Shown here: piece after piece, positions 1 through 6,670 of the stretch | Layout: each line of letters starts with the position of its first letter | Position numbering within the stretch: position 1 is the first letter of the stretch | Position numbers and translations under genes: made by a program | The notes under the pieces: model-generated | Database searches by the model: none | The model's input: the letters and a program-made list of their open reading frames with translations, nothing else | What the model was told of the DNA's origin: nothing | Origin: Deltaproteobacteria bacterium RIFOXYA12_FULL_61_11 | Lineage (GTDB): Bacteria > Bdellovibrionota_F > JAHFAK01 > YA12-FULL-61-11 | Reading direction: 5' to 3' | DNA length: 6,670 bases | NCBI GenBank assembly: GCA_001799195.1 | Contig: MGSU01000236.1 | Span: 1 to 6,670 of the forward strand

Positions 1-602
1 TGGGCAAAGGCCTGTTCTGGGCGGAAGTCCTCGAAGGTATAGATACCGGAAAGCAAGACCTCATACACCGCGGGTCTTGCTAGATAAGGAAAGAGGGGCA
101 AGCGATTCTGAATCTCATTGAGATTGTTGAACACAGGCAGGAGCAAACCGAGCTTGAGGCCCAGTTGATCGCTGTAGGTATAATCAATCCACGCCTCCTG
201 GAGGTTGAAGGCACCCCAATTCTTCTCCGAGGAGTAGGAAGCCTGGGCCTCGAAGTCGATGAAAGCGCTATAGCGCTGGGCGAAAGGCTTGTGCAGGAAA
301 AGATTGAGCTGTTGCAAGGTGAAAGTGCTGTTGGAACCATTATATTCGACCGGTTCGGCGACCGTGGACCCGAGCAGGTTCTCGACATGAACGAGGTAGT
401 GCTGTCGTTGGAGATACAAGAGGGACTGCAGGTAGCCATAGAAAAAAAGCTGCTCGTCCTCTGCAACACTGTTGGGTTTCTCCTCAATGCCCAGCGACAG
501 CTCTGGGGCCGTGGGAACATCAAAGGGAACGGGTTGCGTCTGCGCGTGAAGGAGCGTTGCGATCAACGTGAGCACGACCGGGAGCGACCGTGCGAAGATC
601 AT
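1..602 (-). CDS. Outer-membrane beta-barrel (porin-like) protein, N-terminal part; runs off the window
   Basis: The reading frame is open for 200 codons from ATG 602 to the window edge, so the C-terminus is missing. Residues 1-20 form a signal peptide: Arg5, a hydrophobic core LPVVLTLIATLL, and a likely cut after LHA (residue 20). A polar linker to about residue 50 follows. After it come alternating, aromatic-rich amphipathic strands typical of outer-membrane barrels (about 52-64 LFFYGYLQSLLYL, 93-104, 111-123, 134-143, 147-155). The stretch NLQEAWIDYTYSD (133-145), then GLLLPVFNNLNEIQNR (152-167) and PYLARPAVYE (172-181), resembles porin-like barrel proteins of Gram-negative bacteria in which a 'QEAW-DY' strand leads into a 'PVFNNLNEI' turn. 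The substrate cannot be told. The start is fixed by a strong GGAGG nine bases upstream. The gene follows tRNA-Gly on the same strand with a 45-bp gap. I am confident of an exported barrel and unsure of the family name. Confidence 0.82.
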   Translation of the reverse strand, partial: MIFARSLPVVLTLIATLLHAQTQPVPFDVPTAPELSLGIEEKPNSVAEDEQLFFYGYLQSLLYLQRQHYLVHVENLLGSTVAEPVEYNGSNSTFTLQQLNLFLHKPFAQRYSAFIDFEAQASYSSEKNWGAFNLQEAWIDYTYSDQLGLKLGLLLPVFNNLNEIQNRLPLFPYLARPAVYEVLLSGIYTFEDFRPEQAFA

Positions 603-611
603 CAGCGCTCA

Positions 612-618
612 CCTCCTC
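612..618 (-). promoter_or_regulatory. Shine-Dalgarno site of the barrel gene
   Basis: On the minus strand GAGGAGG ends nine bases before ATG 602, a near-perfect anti-16S match at good spacing. It decides the start codon and puts the signal peptide at the N-terminus. Confidence 0.8.
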
Positions 619-647
619 AAGAAGATCGTGGAGAAAGGGGGAAGCGA

Positions 648-718
648 AGCAGGTGATGGGAATCGAACCCACGTAACAAGCTTGGGAAGCTTGTGTTCTA
701 CCATTGAACTACACCTGC
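648..718 (-). tRNA. tRNA-Gly, anticodon CCC
   Basis: The gene folds as a complete 71-nt cloverleaf. The 7-bp acceptor stem GCAGGTG/CACCTGC is perfect. The D-arm is GTTC-AATGGTA-GAAC. The anticodon stem CAAGC/GCTTG closes the loop TTCCCAA, giving anticodon CCC (reads GGG). The variable loop is 4 nt (TTAC). The T-arm is GTGGG-TTCGATT-CCCAT with one G-U pair. The discriminator base is U, as bacterial glycine tRNAs have. No CCA is encoded (the next bases are TCG), so nucleotidyltransferase must add the tail. There is no intron and no mispaired stem. No terminator hairpin lies between it and the barrel gene that starts 45 bp downstream. Confidence 0.96.
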
Positions 719-860
719 CTGGGGTGCTTCCTTAGCATGGGCAAAAGGACCGCGCAAGGAAAAACAACGCCAACGGGTCCCGCTTCCCACTTGCACAGGA
801 GGCATTTTCGAGGCATGAGAAAGGTACATCGGGGTAGAAACCTACCTCTTGGCGACCGTT

Positions 861-864
861 GGAG
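861..864 (+). promoter_or_regulatory. Probable Shine-Dalgarno for rarA at GTG 872
   Basis: GGAG (within GGAGAG) lies seven bases before GTG 872. It competes with a stronger AGGAGG at 797-802, which sits 12 bases before an in-frame ATG at 815. The 872 start gives an N-terminus closer to the family, the 815 start a better codon. Confidence 0.45.
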
Positions 865-871
865 AGCGCGT

Positions 872-2167
872 GTGCATCACACCCCCGATTCTGTCACTCC
901 TCTCGCCGAACGCAGACGTCCCCGGACCCTGCAAGACGTACTCGGCCAAGATGCCCTGACCGCACCAGGCCGCATGTTGGCAGCCAATCTGCATGCCGCG
1001 ACGCCTGGTTCCTTCGTATTCTGGGGACCTCCTGGGTGCGGAAAGACCACCCTAGCGAGAATTCTTGCCGAGCAGCACGGTTTACCGAGCCGACAATTCT
1101 CTTCGGTGACCACCTCCATCTCCGAGGTCAAGAAATTCATGGTCGAGGCCGCGGCTCAGCGCCAAGCTACCGCGAGACCGACCATCCTCTTCGTCGACGA
1201 AATCCACCGTTTCAACAAGGCTCAGCAAGACGCCTTCCTCCCCCATGTCGAAGCCGGAGACATCATTCTGCTCGGAACCACTACCGAGAACCCGTCCTTC
1301 TACCTGAACGCAGCTCTGCTCTCCCGGGTGAGGGTTCTGGCCTTCGCTCCCTTGCGGTCCCCTGACCTCAAAACCATTTTGGAAAAAGCGCTGCTCGAAG
1401 ATGAGCAACTCCGCGAGAGCGGTTTCGGACTAAGCCAGGAAGCACTCAACCGACTCTCCGACCTCGCCGAGGGCGATGCCCGTCATGCCCTTTCCCTGCT
1501 CGAGGCCCTCCACCGCATCGCGCCCTCGGATTTCCTCGACCTCCCACGGGTCCTCGAGCTACTACCCAAGACCACCTTGCTCTACGACCGCGCGGGGGAC
1601 GAACACTTCAACGCCATCTCGGCCCTGCATAAGAGTCTGCGCAACAGCGATGTCGATGCTTCGCTCTACTGGCTCGGTAAAATGCTGGAAGCCGGGGAAG
1701 ATCCTCTCTACATCGTCCGCCGACTGGTTCGATTCGCCAGCGAAGACATCGGCAACGCTGCCCCCGAAGCCTTGACCATGACCATTGCCGCGCGGGACGC
1801 AGTTCATTTCCTGGGTATGCCCGAAGGTGCCCTAGCCTTGGCCCAGACGGTGATATTCCTGGCGACCGCACCGAAGAGCAACAGTGTCTACCTCGCATAT
1901 GCAACGGTTCAACAGGACCTCCGGGCAGGCCAGAGCTACCCGGTGCCCCTACACCTCCGCAACGCTCCAACCCCCTTGATGGCGGAAACTGGACACGGCG
2001 AGGGATACCGCTATGCCCATGACGAAGCCAAGGGTACTGCTCCGATGTGCTGCTTGCCAAAGGAACTCGCCGAGCGGGTCTATTACCGAGGCAAAAACAT
2101 CGGTTTCGAGAGGGAAATCCTGCGACGACACCACTACTGGCAACGTCAGAGAGATACCGCACGATGA
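872..2167 (+). CDS. rarA: Replication-associated recombination protein A (RarA/MgsA), AAA+ ATPase
   Basis: RarA is a cytoplasmic, tetrameric, clamp-loader-like ATPase related to eukaryotic WRNIP1/Mgs1 that acts at stalled replication forks. From GTG 872 the protein has 431 residues, a normal family length. It shows the family start TPLAERRRPRTL (9-20), Walker A GPPGCGKTT (52-60), Walker B ILFVDEIHRF (105-114), sensor 1 GTTTENPSF (135-143) and the SR arginine-finger motif at 151-152. The RarA-specific C-terminal half has YDRAGDEHFN (238-247), AGEDPLYIVRRL (from 274), LRNAPT (362-367) and YRYAHDE (379-385). The start is uncertain: in-frame ATG 815 (preceded by AGGAGG) would add 19 very basic residues unlike the family, and ATG 704 would overlap the tRNA. 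Neither preferred start shows the short SSB- or clamp-binding tail seen at the N-terminus of some homologues. The stop overlaps the start of the kinase gene. No convincing promoter is seen in the 153-bp gap upstream. Confidence 0.96.
   Translation: MHHTPDSVTPLAERRRPRTLQDVLGQDALTAPGRMLAANLHAATPGSFVFWGPPGCGKTTLARILAEQHGLPSRQFSSVTTSISEVKKFMVEAAAQRQATARPTILFVDEIHRFNKAQQDAFLPHVEAGDIILLGTTTENPSFYLNAALLSRVRVLAFAPLRSPDLKTILEKALLEDEQLRESGFGLSQEALNRLSDLAEGDARHALSLLEALHRIAPSDFLDLPRVLELLPKTTLLYDRAGDEHFNAISALHKSLRNSDVDASLYWLGKMLEAGEDPLYIVRRLVRFASEDIGNAAPEALTMTIAARDAVHFLGMPEGALALAQTVIFLATAPKSNSVYLAYATVQQDLRAGQSYPVPLHLRNAPTPLMAETGHGEGYRYAHDEAKGTAPMCCLPKELAERVYYRGKNIGFEREILRRHHYWQRQRDTAR
2164..2167 (+). other. 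ATGA stop/start overlap coupling rarA to the kinase gene
   Basis: The four bases ATGA hold the kinase start (ATG) and the rarA stop (TGA). This arrangement is typical of translationally coupled operon partners. Only a weak purine stretch (about 2149-2154, AGAGAG) could serve as an independent ribosome binding site. An upstream in-frame ATG at 2047 would give 39 extra residues overlapping rarA and breaks the receiver-domain start, so it is not preferred. Confidence 0.85.
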
Positions 2168-3516
2168 CCGATGAGCGTCCCCATCTCCTCGTACTCGACT
2201 CAGACGCGGAAAGTCTGGCCCTGACCCAACAGGTCTTCCGGCGACGCTATCAGACCAGTGGTGCCAAGAGCGCCGAAGAAGCCCTGGAAGTCCTCAGCAG
2301 AGATCAGGGTACGGCCATCTTCCTCATCAATGATCGGCCACCCGAACTGAATGGCGCACGTCTTCTCCGCCAGGTTGCGAACCTCGCTCCCTGGACCATC
2401 CGTATCTTGATAACCGATGGAAAAGATCTTGATACCATTATCGAAGCAGTCGCTGCCGGGGTGATCCACCAATACGTAAAACGTCCCTGGATTCCCGAAG
2501 AGATCCAGAAAATCCTCGATGATATTTCCATTTTCCAGCGTCTCTATCTGCAGAACGAAGAACTGGTCGCGGAACTTCGTCGAAAAAACGCTCTGCTCGA
2601 AGACAACGAGCGTTTCCTCGAAGTGACCGTCGAACAACGAACCCGGGAGCTGCGAGATACCATCACCGAGCTGCAGCTCACCCAGGCAACGTTAGTACAT
2701 ACCGCGAAGATGGCCTCCTTGTGGCAACTCGTCTCCGGACTAGCTCATGAACTGAACAACCCCGTGGCATCGATCCAAGGTAATGTCGACTTCCTACGCG
2801 ACATGCTCGTCGAACTCGCTGCCCTCTTCATTCTGGGAACTGAAGACCCGGGGAGTTCCGAGGTCAATCGTACTGCCCTCCTCAGCCAACGCCTTGCGAC
2901 CTTCTTTACGACCTATCAACGAGAGGATATCTTCGAAATCCTGGACGGGCTGCTCAGCGCTTCCGGCCGTATCCATCAACTCGTCTCGGATCTCCGCAAA
3001 TTCTCCCATCTTGATCAGGCCGAGTACAAGCTCACCTCGATCGACGACGACCTTCGCACAACCGCGACCTTGCTTCTTCCACACCGTACAGGGGTAGAGG
3101 TCCACCTCGACCTGAACGTCGAACGACCGACCTGTGTATTCCCAGCTCACCTCAATCAAGTCTTCCACCACGTCCTGCGGAACGCGCTTGAAGCGGTCGG
3201 TGACCGGGGGGAGATCTGGATAACTAGTAAAGATCTCGGCCAGCATTTGAGCATTAGCATTCGGGACAATGGGCCCGGCATCTGCAGGGACCATCTCGAT
3301 AGGATCTTCGATCCTTTCTTCACCACGAAACAGCCGGGTAAGGGCGCCGGTCTAGGATTGACCGTCTCTCATAGCCTGATTGAAATGCACGAGGGAACTA
3401 TCACGGTGACCTGCCCAGCCGGAGGGGGCACGGAAGTGCTCATCGTGCTACCTTTTCGGTACGAGACACCACCCTTAGACCCTGGCGAGCAGCAACCCTC
3501 AGAGCCGTGTTCGTGA
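2164..3516 (+). CDS. Soluble histidine kinase with N-terminal (degenerate) receiver domain
   Basis: A 450-residue cytoplasmic protein with no membrane segment or signal peptide. Residues 7-120 are a receiver domain of the HupR/RpfG type (…RILIT, …KRPW). A coiled coil follows at about 125-180. Next is the DHp domain with the H-box GLAHELNNP, whose His195 is the predicted autophosphorylation site, and an unusually long stretch of about 50 residues before the second helix (about 255-283, ending LRKFSH). The ATP-binding domain has N-box LRNALEAV (Asn340), G1 DNGPGI (368-373), F-box IFDPFFTTK (381-389) and G2 GAGLGL (394-399), so the kinase looks active. The receiver looks impaired: Asn56 aligns with the phosphoacceptor Asp, Ser13 with one metal-binding Asp, and Arg107 with the conserved Lys, while Thr84 is kept. 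An Asp at 57 might partly compensate. ATG 2164 overlaps the rarA stop (ATGA), implying translational coupling. No cognate response regulator is in view, so the signal and output are unknown. Confidence 0.93.
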   Translation: MTDERPHLLVLDSDAESLALTQQVFRRRYQTSGAKSAEEALEVLSRDQGTAIFLINDRPPELNGARLLRQVANLAPWTIRILITDGKDLDTIIEAVAAGVIHQYVKRPWIPEEIQKILDDISIFQRLYLQNEELVAELRRKNALLEDNERFLEVTVEQRTRELRDTITELQLTQATLVHTAKMASLWQLVSGLAHELNNPVASIQGNVDFLRDMLVELAALFILGTEDPGSSEVNRTALLSQRLATFFTTYQREDIFEILDGLLSASGRIHQLVSDLRKFSHLDQAEYKLTSIDDDLRTTATLLLPHRTGVEVHLDLNVERPTCVFPAHLNQVFHHVLRNALEAVGDRGEIWITSKDLGQHLSISIRDNGPGICRDHLDRIFDPFFTTKQPGKGAGLGLTVSHSLIEMHEGTITVTCPAGGGTEVLIVLPFRYETPPLDPGEQQPSEPCS

Positions 3517-3534
3517 GTGAGCAAGGAACCATCT

Positions 3535-6500
3535 TCAGTTCTTCTGGATTTCGACAATGGGGACCAAGGGGTTGTCGCTGGCCAAGGGTTTCTCGGTCTT
3601 GGTGATAGGGGTCGGACGATGCTGGTAGAGGAAGATGGAGGTACTACCGGTCACCTTGTCCGCATTCCTGGCGAATACCGTGATCCGGTTACTCCCCTCC
3701 TCCAGGGGTACTTCGCTCTGGAACGTGGCTTTGGTGCGTTCGCCAAAGCGTTCATAGTGCACTTTACGCTCTCCACAATAGAGATAGAGGTCGCGAACTG
3801 GCTCGAGAGCCTCTACCTCTCCTTTGAGCAGGAAGTTTGAAGTAGCTACAATCCGATAAGGATCGAGTTCGGTGAAACGGATCGTCGGAGACGTGATATA
3901 GGTGTACTTGACGGCAGCTCCCGTTTCTCCGTTCTTGATCGGTTGAGCCTCGGTCCGGGGCACAAAGGCAACCCCACCCTCGGGTAAGACAACCTTGTAA
4001 AATTCTCCATCTTCCGCTTTAGTTCTCAAACGCTTGCCGGCAGGAAGAGTCCCAAGGACCTGGCTGCGACTGTCTGCTCCTGAATACAGGGAAACCGGTT
4101 GTTCTCCCTTGCGCAACTCCACCACCGCCTGCATCTTCTTGAGGGACCTGGGAGGTAACATATCGATACGGTGATTCCCCTGGATGAACTCACCGAGATT
4201 GCTGTCGACGATTTTGATATCAAACTCGAAATGTTGATCTTTGAGACCCTCTTGGGTGGTCAGATCGAACTCTCCGCAGCGCTCTTGCCCGATGGGTATT
4301 GCCCCGAGACTGAGCCTTCCTCGATTGAGGAAGACCCCTCGCCCCGATTTATTGACTAGGGCAGCGACAACTTCCGGAGCCTCACCACGGCCATCGTTGC
4401 GCACACACAGATGGACCTCGAGAGGTTCTCCGAGTTGCACCAAGCCATCGCCGTTGCCCCGCTCATCCGTGACCTCGAGGTGATAGGCAAAATGAGGTTG
4501 ACCGATTTCTTTGACCTTGAGCTGAACCCGCTCCTCCGGGTAGGAAGTACCGAACTGGTCCTCGAAGCGCAAAGCCATCTCTTCCAGCAGCGTAGGAGCA
4601 TTCTGAGGGATTTTTACTTTCAGGCGTTGCGCCGCGGTCTTGCCGGGTTCGATGCGTCCGAATAATATTTCATGATCATCGAACACATAGAACTCACTGG
4701 TAGAGATTGCCCGAAACTGATAAATGGTTTCTTTTCCCTGATTGGTGACCTGGAACTGCAAGAGTACTTCACTGCCAGCCTGAATTGGATCGGGAGCGGT
4801 CACCACTATCTTGATCGAATGGGTGCCTTTTGGGGGCAGGGCGGCAAAAGACCAGTCAATCCCCCGAATTTTTAGTTCTGCCGAGATGCGTTCGTCCTCC
4901 CGTTTCCTGACCCCCTCGATCGAGGAGCCAATACGTTCGAGCATACGTTTGCGATCGATCTCGGGGCCGAGAGCTGCAAGTAACAACTCTTTTGCAATAC
5001 GGACTTCTTGATCGGTTTTTTCCAAGTCCTCGGCTAAGGACTCGCTGCGGAATTCGGCCTCGTCCTTGCCCTTGTCCTCGCTCAAATAGGTCACAGTGTA
5101 ACGTGGTTTTTCCTCCTCGGTCATCGGGATTTCGCGTTCGAAGTGACGTTTGAGATCCTCTTCTTGGACCTTTTCCTCATTCCAGAACAGGTCGATGCGA
5201 TCTTCTCCGAGCATCCCTCTGATGAGGAAGATATCAGGAACAATGCCCACTGACTGGATCGAACGATTGCCAGGGGTGAGGTACTTGGCAATGGTCAGTT
5301 TCAAACCAATGTCTTCCTCTAGGTTGACAATAGTTTGCACTGTTCCTTTTCCGAAACTATGAGATCCGAGCACCATGGCCCGATCATTGTTCTTGAGCGC
5401 ACCAGCTACGATCTCTGAACCACTGGCGCTCCCGCCGTTGATCAGTACGATCATGGGCAAGCGGCTAAGAGTTTGGTCTTTCTTGGCTCGTTCCTGTTCA
5501 CGGTACTTGTTCTTCGACGAGATGGTGGTCACAACCACACCATCTTCGAGGAACGCGTCGCTGACCTCGACGGCCTGATCGAGCAAGCCTCCGGGGTTAT
5601 TGCGCAAATCGAGCAGATAGCCTTGGAGTGGGAGCTTGCTGTCTTTCTGGGCTTTCAGCGCTGCCGCAATCAGGTCGCTCGCCGTTTGTTTCTGAAAATT
5701 CTTGATCCCGAGATAGAGAATCCCATCACTGAGCAAGCGCGATTGGATGCTCTTGATATTGATGATTTCGCGAACCAGGGTAATCGGTTTGGGCTCGGTC
5801 CAACCCTCTCTCAAGACGGTTATGGTGATTCTGGTACCCGGATCACCACGCATCTTGCCCACTGCGTCGGTCAAGGACATATTGATCGTGGATTCGTCCT
5901 CGATCTTGACGATGACATCCCGGGCTTGAAGACCTGCCCTCTGCGCCGGGGTACCGTCGATCGGACTCATGATGGTCAGCTTGCCATCGCGGATCGAGAT
6001 GACGATACCAAGTCCGCCGAACTTACCGGTGGTATTGATCTGCATCTCCTTATAGAATTCAGGGGTGAGCAGGACGGAGTGAGGGTCAAGCGTCGAGAGC
6101 AGTCCTCGGATAAGCGTATATTCCAGCTCTTCACGGGATTCCAATTCGGAACCAATCTCGTCGAGCAGGAAACGATAGGCTTCGCTCAAGAGAGGTATGG
6201 TTTCCTCAACCCCCTTGAGCTCGCCGAGGGGAAAGGTCCTGCGTTTTCCGTTGACCGTCAGGGCGACCTCGTTCCCATCGTCAGTAGCAAAACTGAGGAC
6301 TTCGGGCACGCTGCGCTGAACCGCGTTCAAGGCCTCGATGACCATCAGCTTCGGATCGATGAGCTGCGGATCGACATAGTTCTCGTCGACGTATTTCACT
6401 ACCTTGCGGTACAGCTCAAGAACAGGCTTCTCGGACGAAGCATTGAACTTGTCGAACCAATCTGCTTCCAAATGTCCTGGAAGGGATAGTACGAGGAGAA

Positions 6501-6546
6501 GCCCAAGAAGACCGAGGATCGAAGGATAAACCAACCGGCTGGACAT
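3535..6546 (-). CDS. Large exported S41 C-terminal-processing peptidase with Ig-like and SH3-like C-terminal domains
   Basis: A 1003-residue envelope protease of the Ctp/Prc (tail-specific) class. Residues 1-28 are a signal peptide (Arg4, then ILGLLGLLLVLSL, cut likely after HLEA); there is no lipobox Cys. A helical region containing YVDENYVDP (52-60) and a small inserted beta-rich segment follow. The PDZ domain is at about 174-248 (GGLGIVI start, AQRAGL carboxylate-loop side). The S41 core is at about 257-442 with DLRNNPGGLL (313-322), catalytic Ser375 in GGSASGSEIVAG, Lys400 in SFGKGTVQ and Gln404, spaced as in Prc. Residues 445-557 are a charged helical linker. Two NEW3/CARDB-like beta domains (about 576-682 and 685-799), an SH3-like domain (about 805-870) and a last Ig-like domain (about 886-977) complete it. 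Typical Ctp proteins have 400-700 residues. The architecture matches large myxobacterial S41 peptidases (I recall the label MXAN_5808 family). ATG 6546 follows AGGAGG directly; ATG 6600 lacks one and would bury the signal peptide. Confidence 0.94.
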   Translation of the reverse strand: MSSRLVYPSILGLLGLLLVLSLPGHLEADWFDKFNASSEKPVLELYRKVVKYVDENYVDPQLIDPKLMVIEALNAVQRSVPEVLSFATDDGNEVALTVNGKRRTFPLGELKGVEETIPLLSEAYRFLLDEIGSELESREELEYTLIRGLLSTLDPHSVLLTPEFYKEMQINTTGKFGGLGIVISIRDGKLTIMSPIDGTPAQRAGLQARDVIVKIEDESTINMSLTDAVGKMRGDPGTRITITVLREGWTEPKPITLVREIINIKSIQSRLLSDGILYLGIKNFQKQTASDLIAAALKAQKDSKLPLQGYLLDLRNNPGGLLDQAVEVSDAFLEDGVVVTTISSKNKYREQERAKKDQTLSRLPMIVLINGGSASGSEIVAGALKNNDRAMVLGSHSFGKGTVQTIVNLEEDIGLKLTIAKYLTPGNRSIQSVGIVPDIFLIRGMLGEDRIDLFWNEEKVQEEDLKRHFEREIPMTEEEKPRYTVTYLSEDKGKDEAEFRSESLAEDLEKTDQEVRIAKELLLAALGPEIDRKRMLERIGSSIEGVRKREDERISAELKIRGIDWSFAALPPKGTHSIKIVVTAPDPIQAGSEVLLQFQVTNQGKETIYQFRAISTSEFYVFDDHEILFGRIEPGKTAAQRLKVKIPQNAPTLLEEMALRFEDQFGTSYPEERVQLKVKEIGQPHFAYHLEVTDERGNGDGLVQLGEPLEVHLCVRNDGRGEAPEVVAALVNKSGRGVFLNRGRLSLGAIPIGQERCGEFDLTTQEGLKDQHFEFDIKIVDSNLGEFIQGNHRIDMLPPRSLKKMQAVVELRKGEQPVSLYSGADSRSQVLGTLPAGKRLRTKAEDGEFYKVVLPEGGVAFVPRTEAQPIKNGETGAAVKYTYITSPTIRFTELDPYRIVATSNFLLKGEVEALEPVRDLYLYCGERKVHYERFGERTKATFQSEVPLEEGSNRITVFARNADKVTGSTSIFLYQHRPTPITKTEKPLASDNPLVPIVEIQKN

Positions 6547-6550
6547 GCAA

Positions 6551-6556
6551 CCTCCT
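6551..6556 (-). promoter_or_regulatory. Shine-Dalgarno site of the S41 peptidase gene
   Basis: AGGAGG on the minus strand lies four bases before ATG 6546. The spacing is short but the match is perfect, and it selects this start over the in-frame ATG at 6600. Confidence 0.75.
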
Positions 6557-6567
6557 GATCGCACAAA

Positions 6568-6591
6568 CTCACCGATACCTGGCTCGGTGAG
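6568..6591. promoter_or_regulatory. Perfect 8-bp inverted repeat upstream of the S41 gene; operator or 5' UTR hairpin
   Basis: CTCACCGA (6568-6575) and TCGGTGAG (6584-6591) are exact inverted copies separated by 8 bases. The repeat ends 11 bases upstream of the AGGAGG. On the minus strand a TATCAT hexamer (6599-6604) resembles a -10 box, with no good -35 at 16-18 bp. If it is used, transcription would start about where the repeat begins, so the repeat could be an operator or a hairpin at the 5' end of the mRNA. There is no T-tract, so it is not an intrinsic terminator in either direction. The symmetry is certain; the function is inferred. Confidence 0.4.
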
Positions 6592-6594
6592 AGG

Positions 6595-6670
6595 ATGCAT
6601 GATAGCACCAGCATCGTGGAGAAACCAGAGAGGTTTTCACCGGAACGTAAGCATTCAGTCTTGGTGGGGA
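6595..6670 (+). CDS. Possible start of a divergent unknown gene; runs off the window
   Basis: From ATG 6595 the frame stays open for 25 codons to the window edge and reads MHDSTSIVEKPERFSPERKH, then SVLVG. The mix of charged residues looks protein-like. A GTG at 6616 in the same frame would start VEKPERF. Neither start has a well-placed ribosome binding site: GGTGAG ends three bases before 6595. The frame is open upstream only to a stop at 6556. If real, it is transcribed divergently from the S41 gene and the inverted repeat lies in its leader. With so little sequence the function cannot be told and chance is possible. Confidence 0.25.
   Translation, partial: MHDSTSIVEKPERFSPERKHSVLVG

Noticed and set aside
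165-656. Plus-strand open frame of 163 codons
   Set aside because: It is antisense to the barrel gene and runs into the tRNA. The minus-strand frame has a signal peptide, a strong ribosome binding site and barrel strands.
720-860. Promoters for the tRNA and for rarA in the divergent gap
   Set aside because: TTGCAC at 791-796 (plus) and several TTG-containing hexamers (minus) exist, but none has a convincing -10 box at 16-18 bp, so no promoter is called.
704-871. Upstream extension of rarA to ATG 704
   Set aside because: It would begin inside the tRNA gene, and the extra residues do not resemble the RarA N-terminus.
2794-3294. Minus-strand open frame of 166 codons inside the kinase gene
   Set aside because: It is the shadow of the DHp and ATPase domains, with no ribosome binding site and no family resemblance.
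5473-6489. Long plus-strand open frame (338 codons)
   Set aside because: It lies wholly antisense to the S41 peptidase signal, PDZ and catalytic regions, has no recognisable motif, and is explained by the codon pattern of the real gene.
6599-6670. Plus-strand frame starting ATG 6599
   Set aside because: It is open to the edge but its Trp/Arg/Asn-rich reading looks non-coding. The frame from 6595 is the better candidate if any gene starts here.

Overview
The window looks like ordinary chromosomal DNA from a Gram-negative bacterium. Two proteins with clear signal peptides, one of them an outer-membrane-barrel type, point to a double-membrane cell. The very large S41 protease, with Ig-like and SH3-like C-terminal domains, resembles proteins I know mainly from Myxococcota and related former deltaproteobacteria. 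That placement is an inference. There is no sign of an insertion sequence, prophage, CRISPR array or integrase.

Layout: (1) Positions 1-602, minus strand: the N-terminal 200 codons of a secreted outer-membrane beta-barrel or porin-like protein, cut by the window edge. (2) 648-718, minus: tRNA-Gly with anticodon CCC, 45 bp upstream of the barrel gene on the same strand. (3) 719-871: a 153-bp divergent intergenic gap with no convincing promoter. (4) 872-2167, plus: rarA (mgsA), the replication-associated AAA+ ATPase. (5) 2164-3516, plus: a soluble histidine kinase with an N-terminal receiver domain, overlapping the rarA stop by four bases (ATGA), so the two are almost certainly translated from one message. 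(6) 3535-6546, minus: a 1003-residue exported S41 (C-terminal-processing) peptidase, converging on the kinase gene with only 18 bp between the stop codons. (7) 6547-6670: the upstream region of the protease gene, with a perfect 8-bp inverted repeat and possibly the first codons of a divergent gene.

How they fit: RarA acts at stalled replication forks. The kinase behind it has an intact kinase core, but its receiver domain lacks, by alignment, the phosphoacceptor Asp (Asn56) and has two further active-site substitutions. A pseudo-receiver kinase translationally coupled to a fork-rescue ATPase is the most interesting item here. The protease and barrel protein are envelope functions with no evident link to that pair. 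I see no clearly new multi-gene system in this window.
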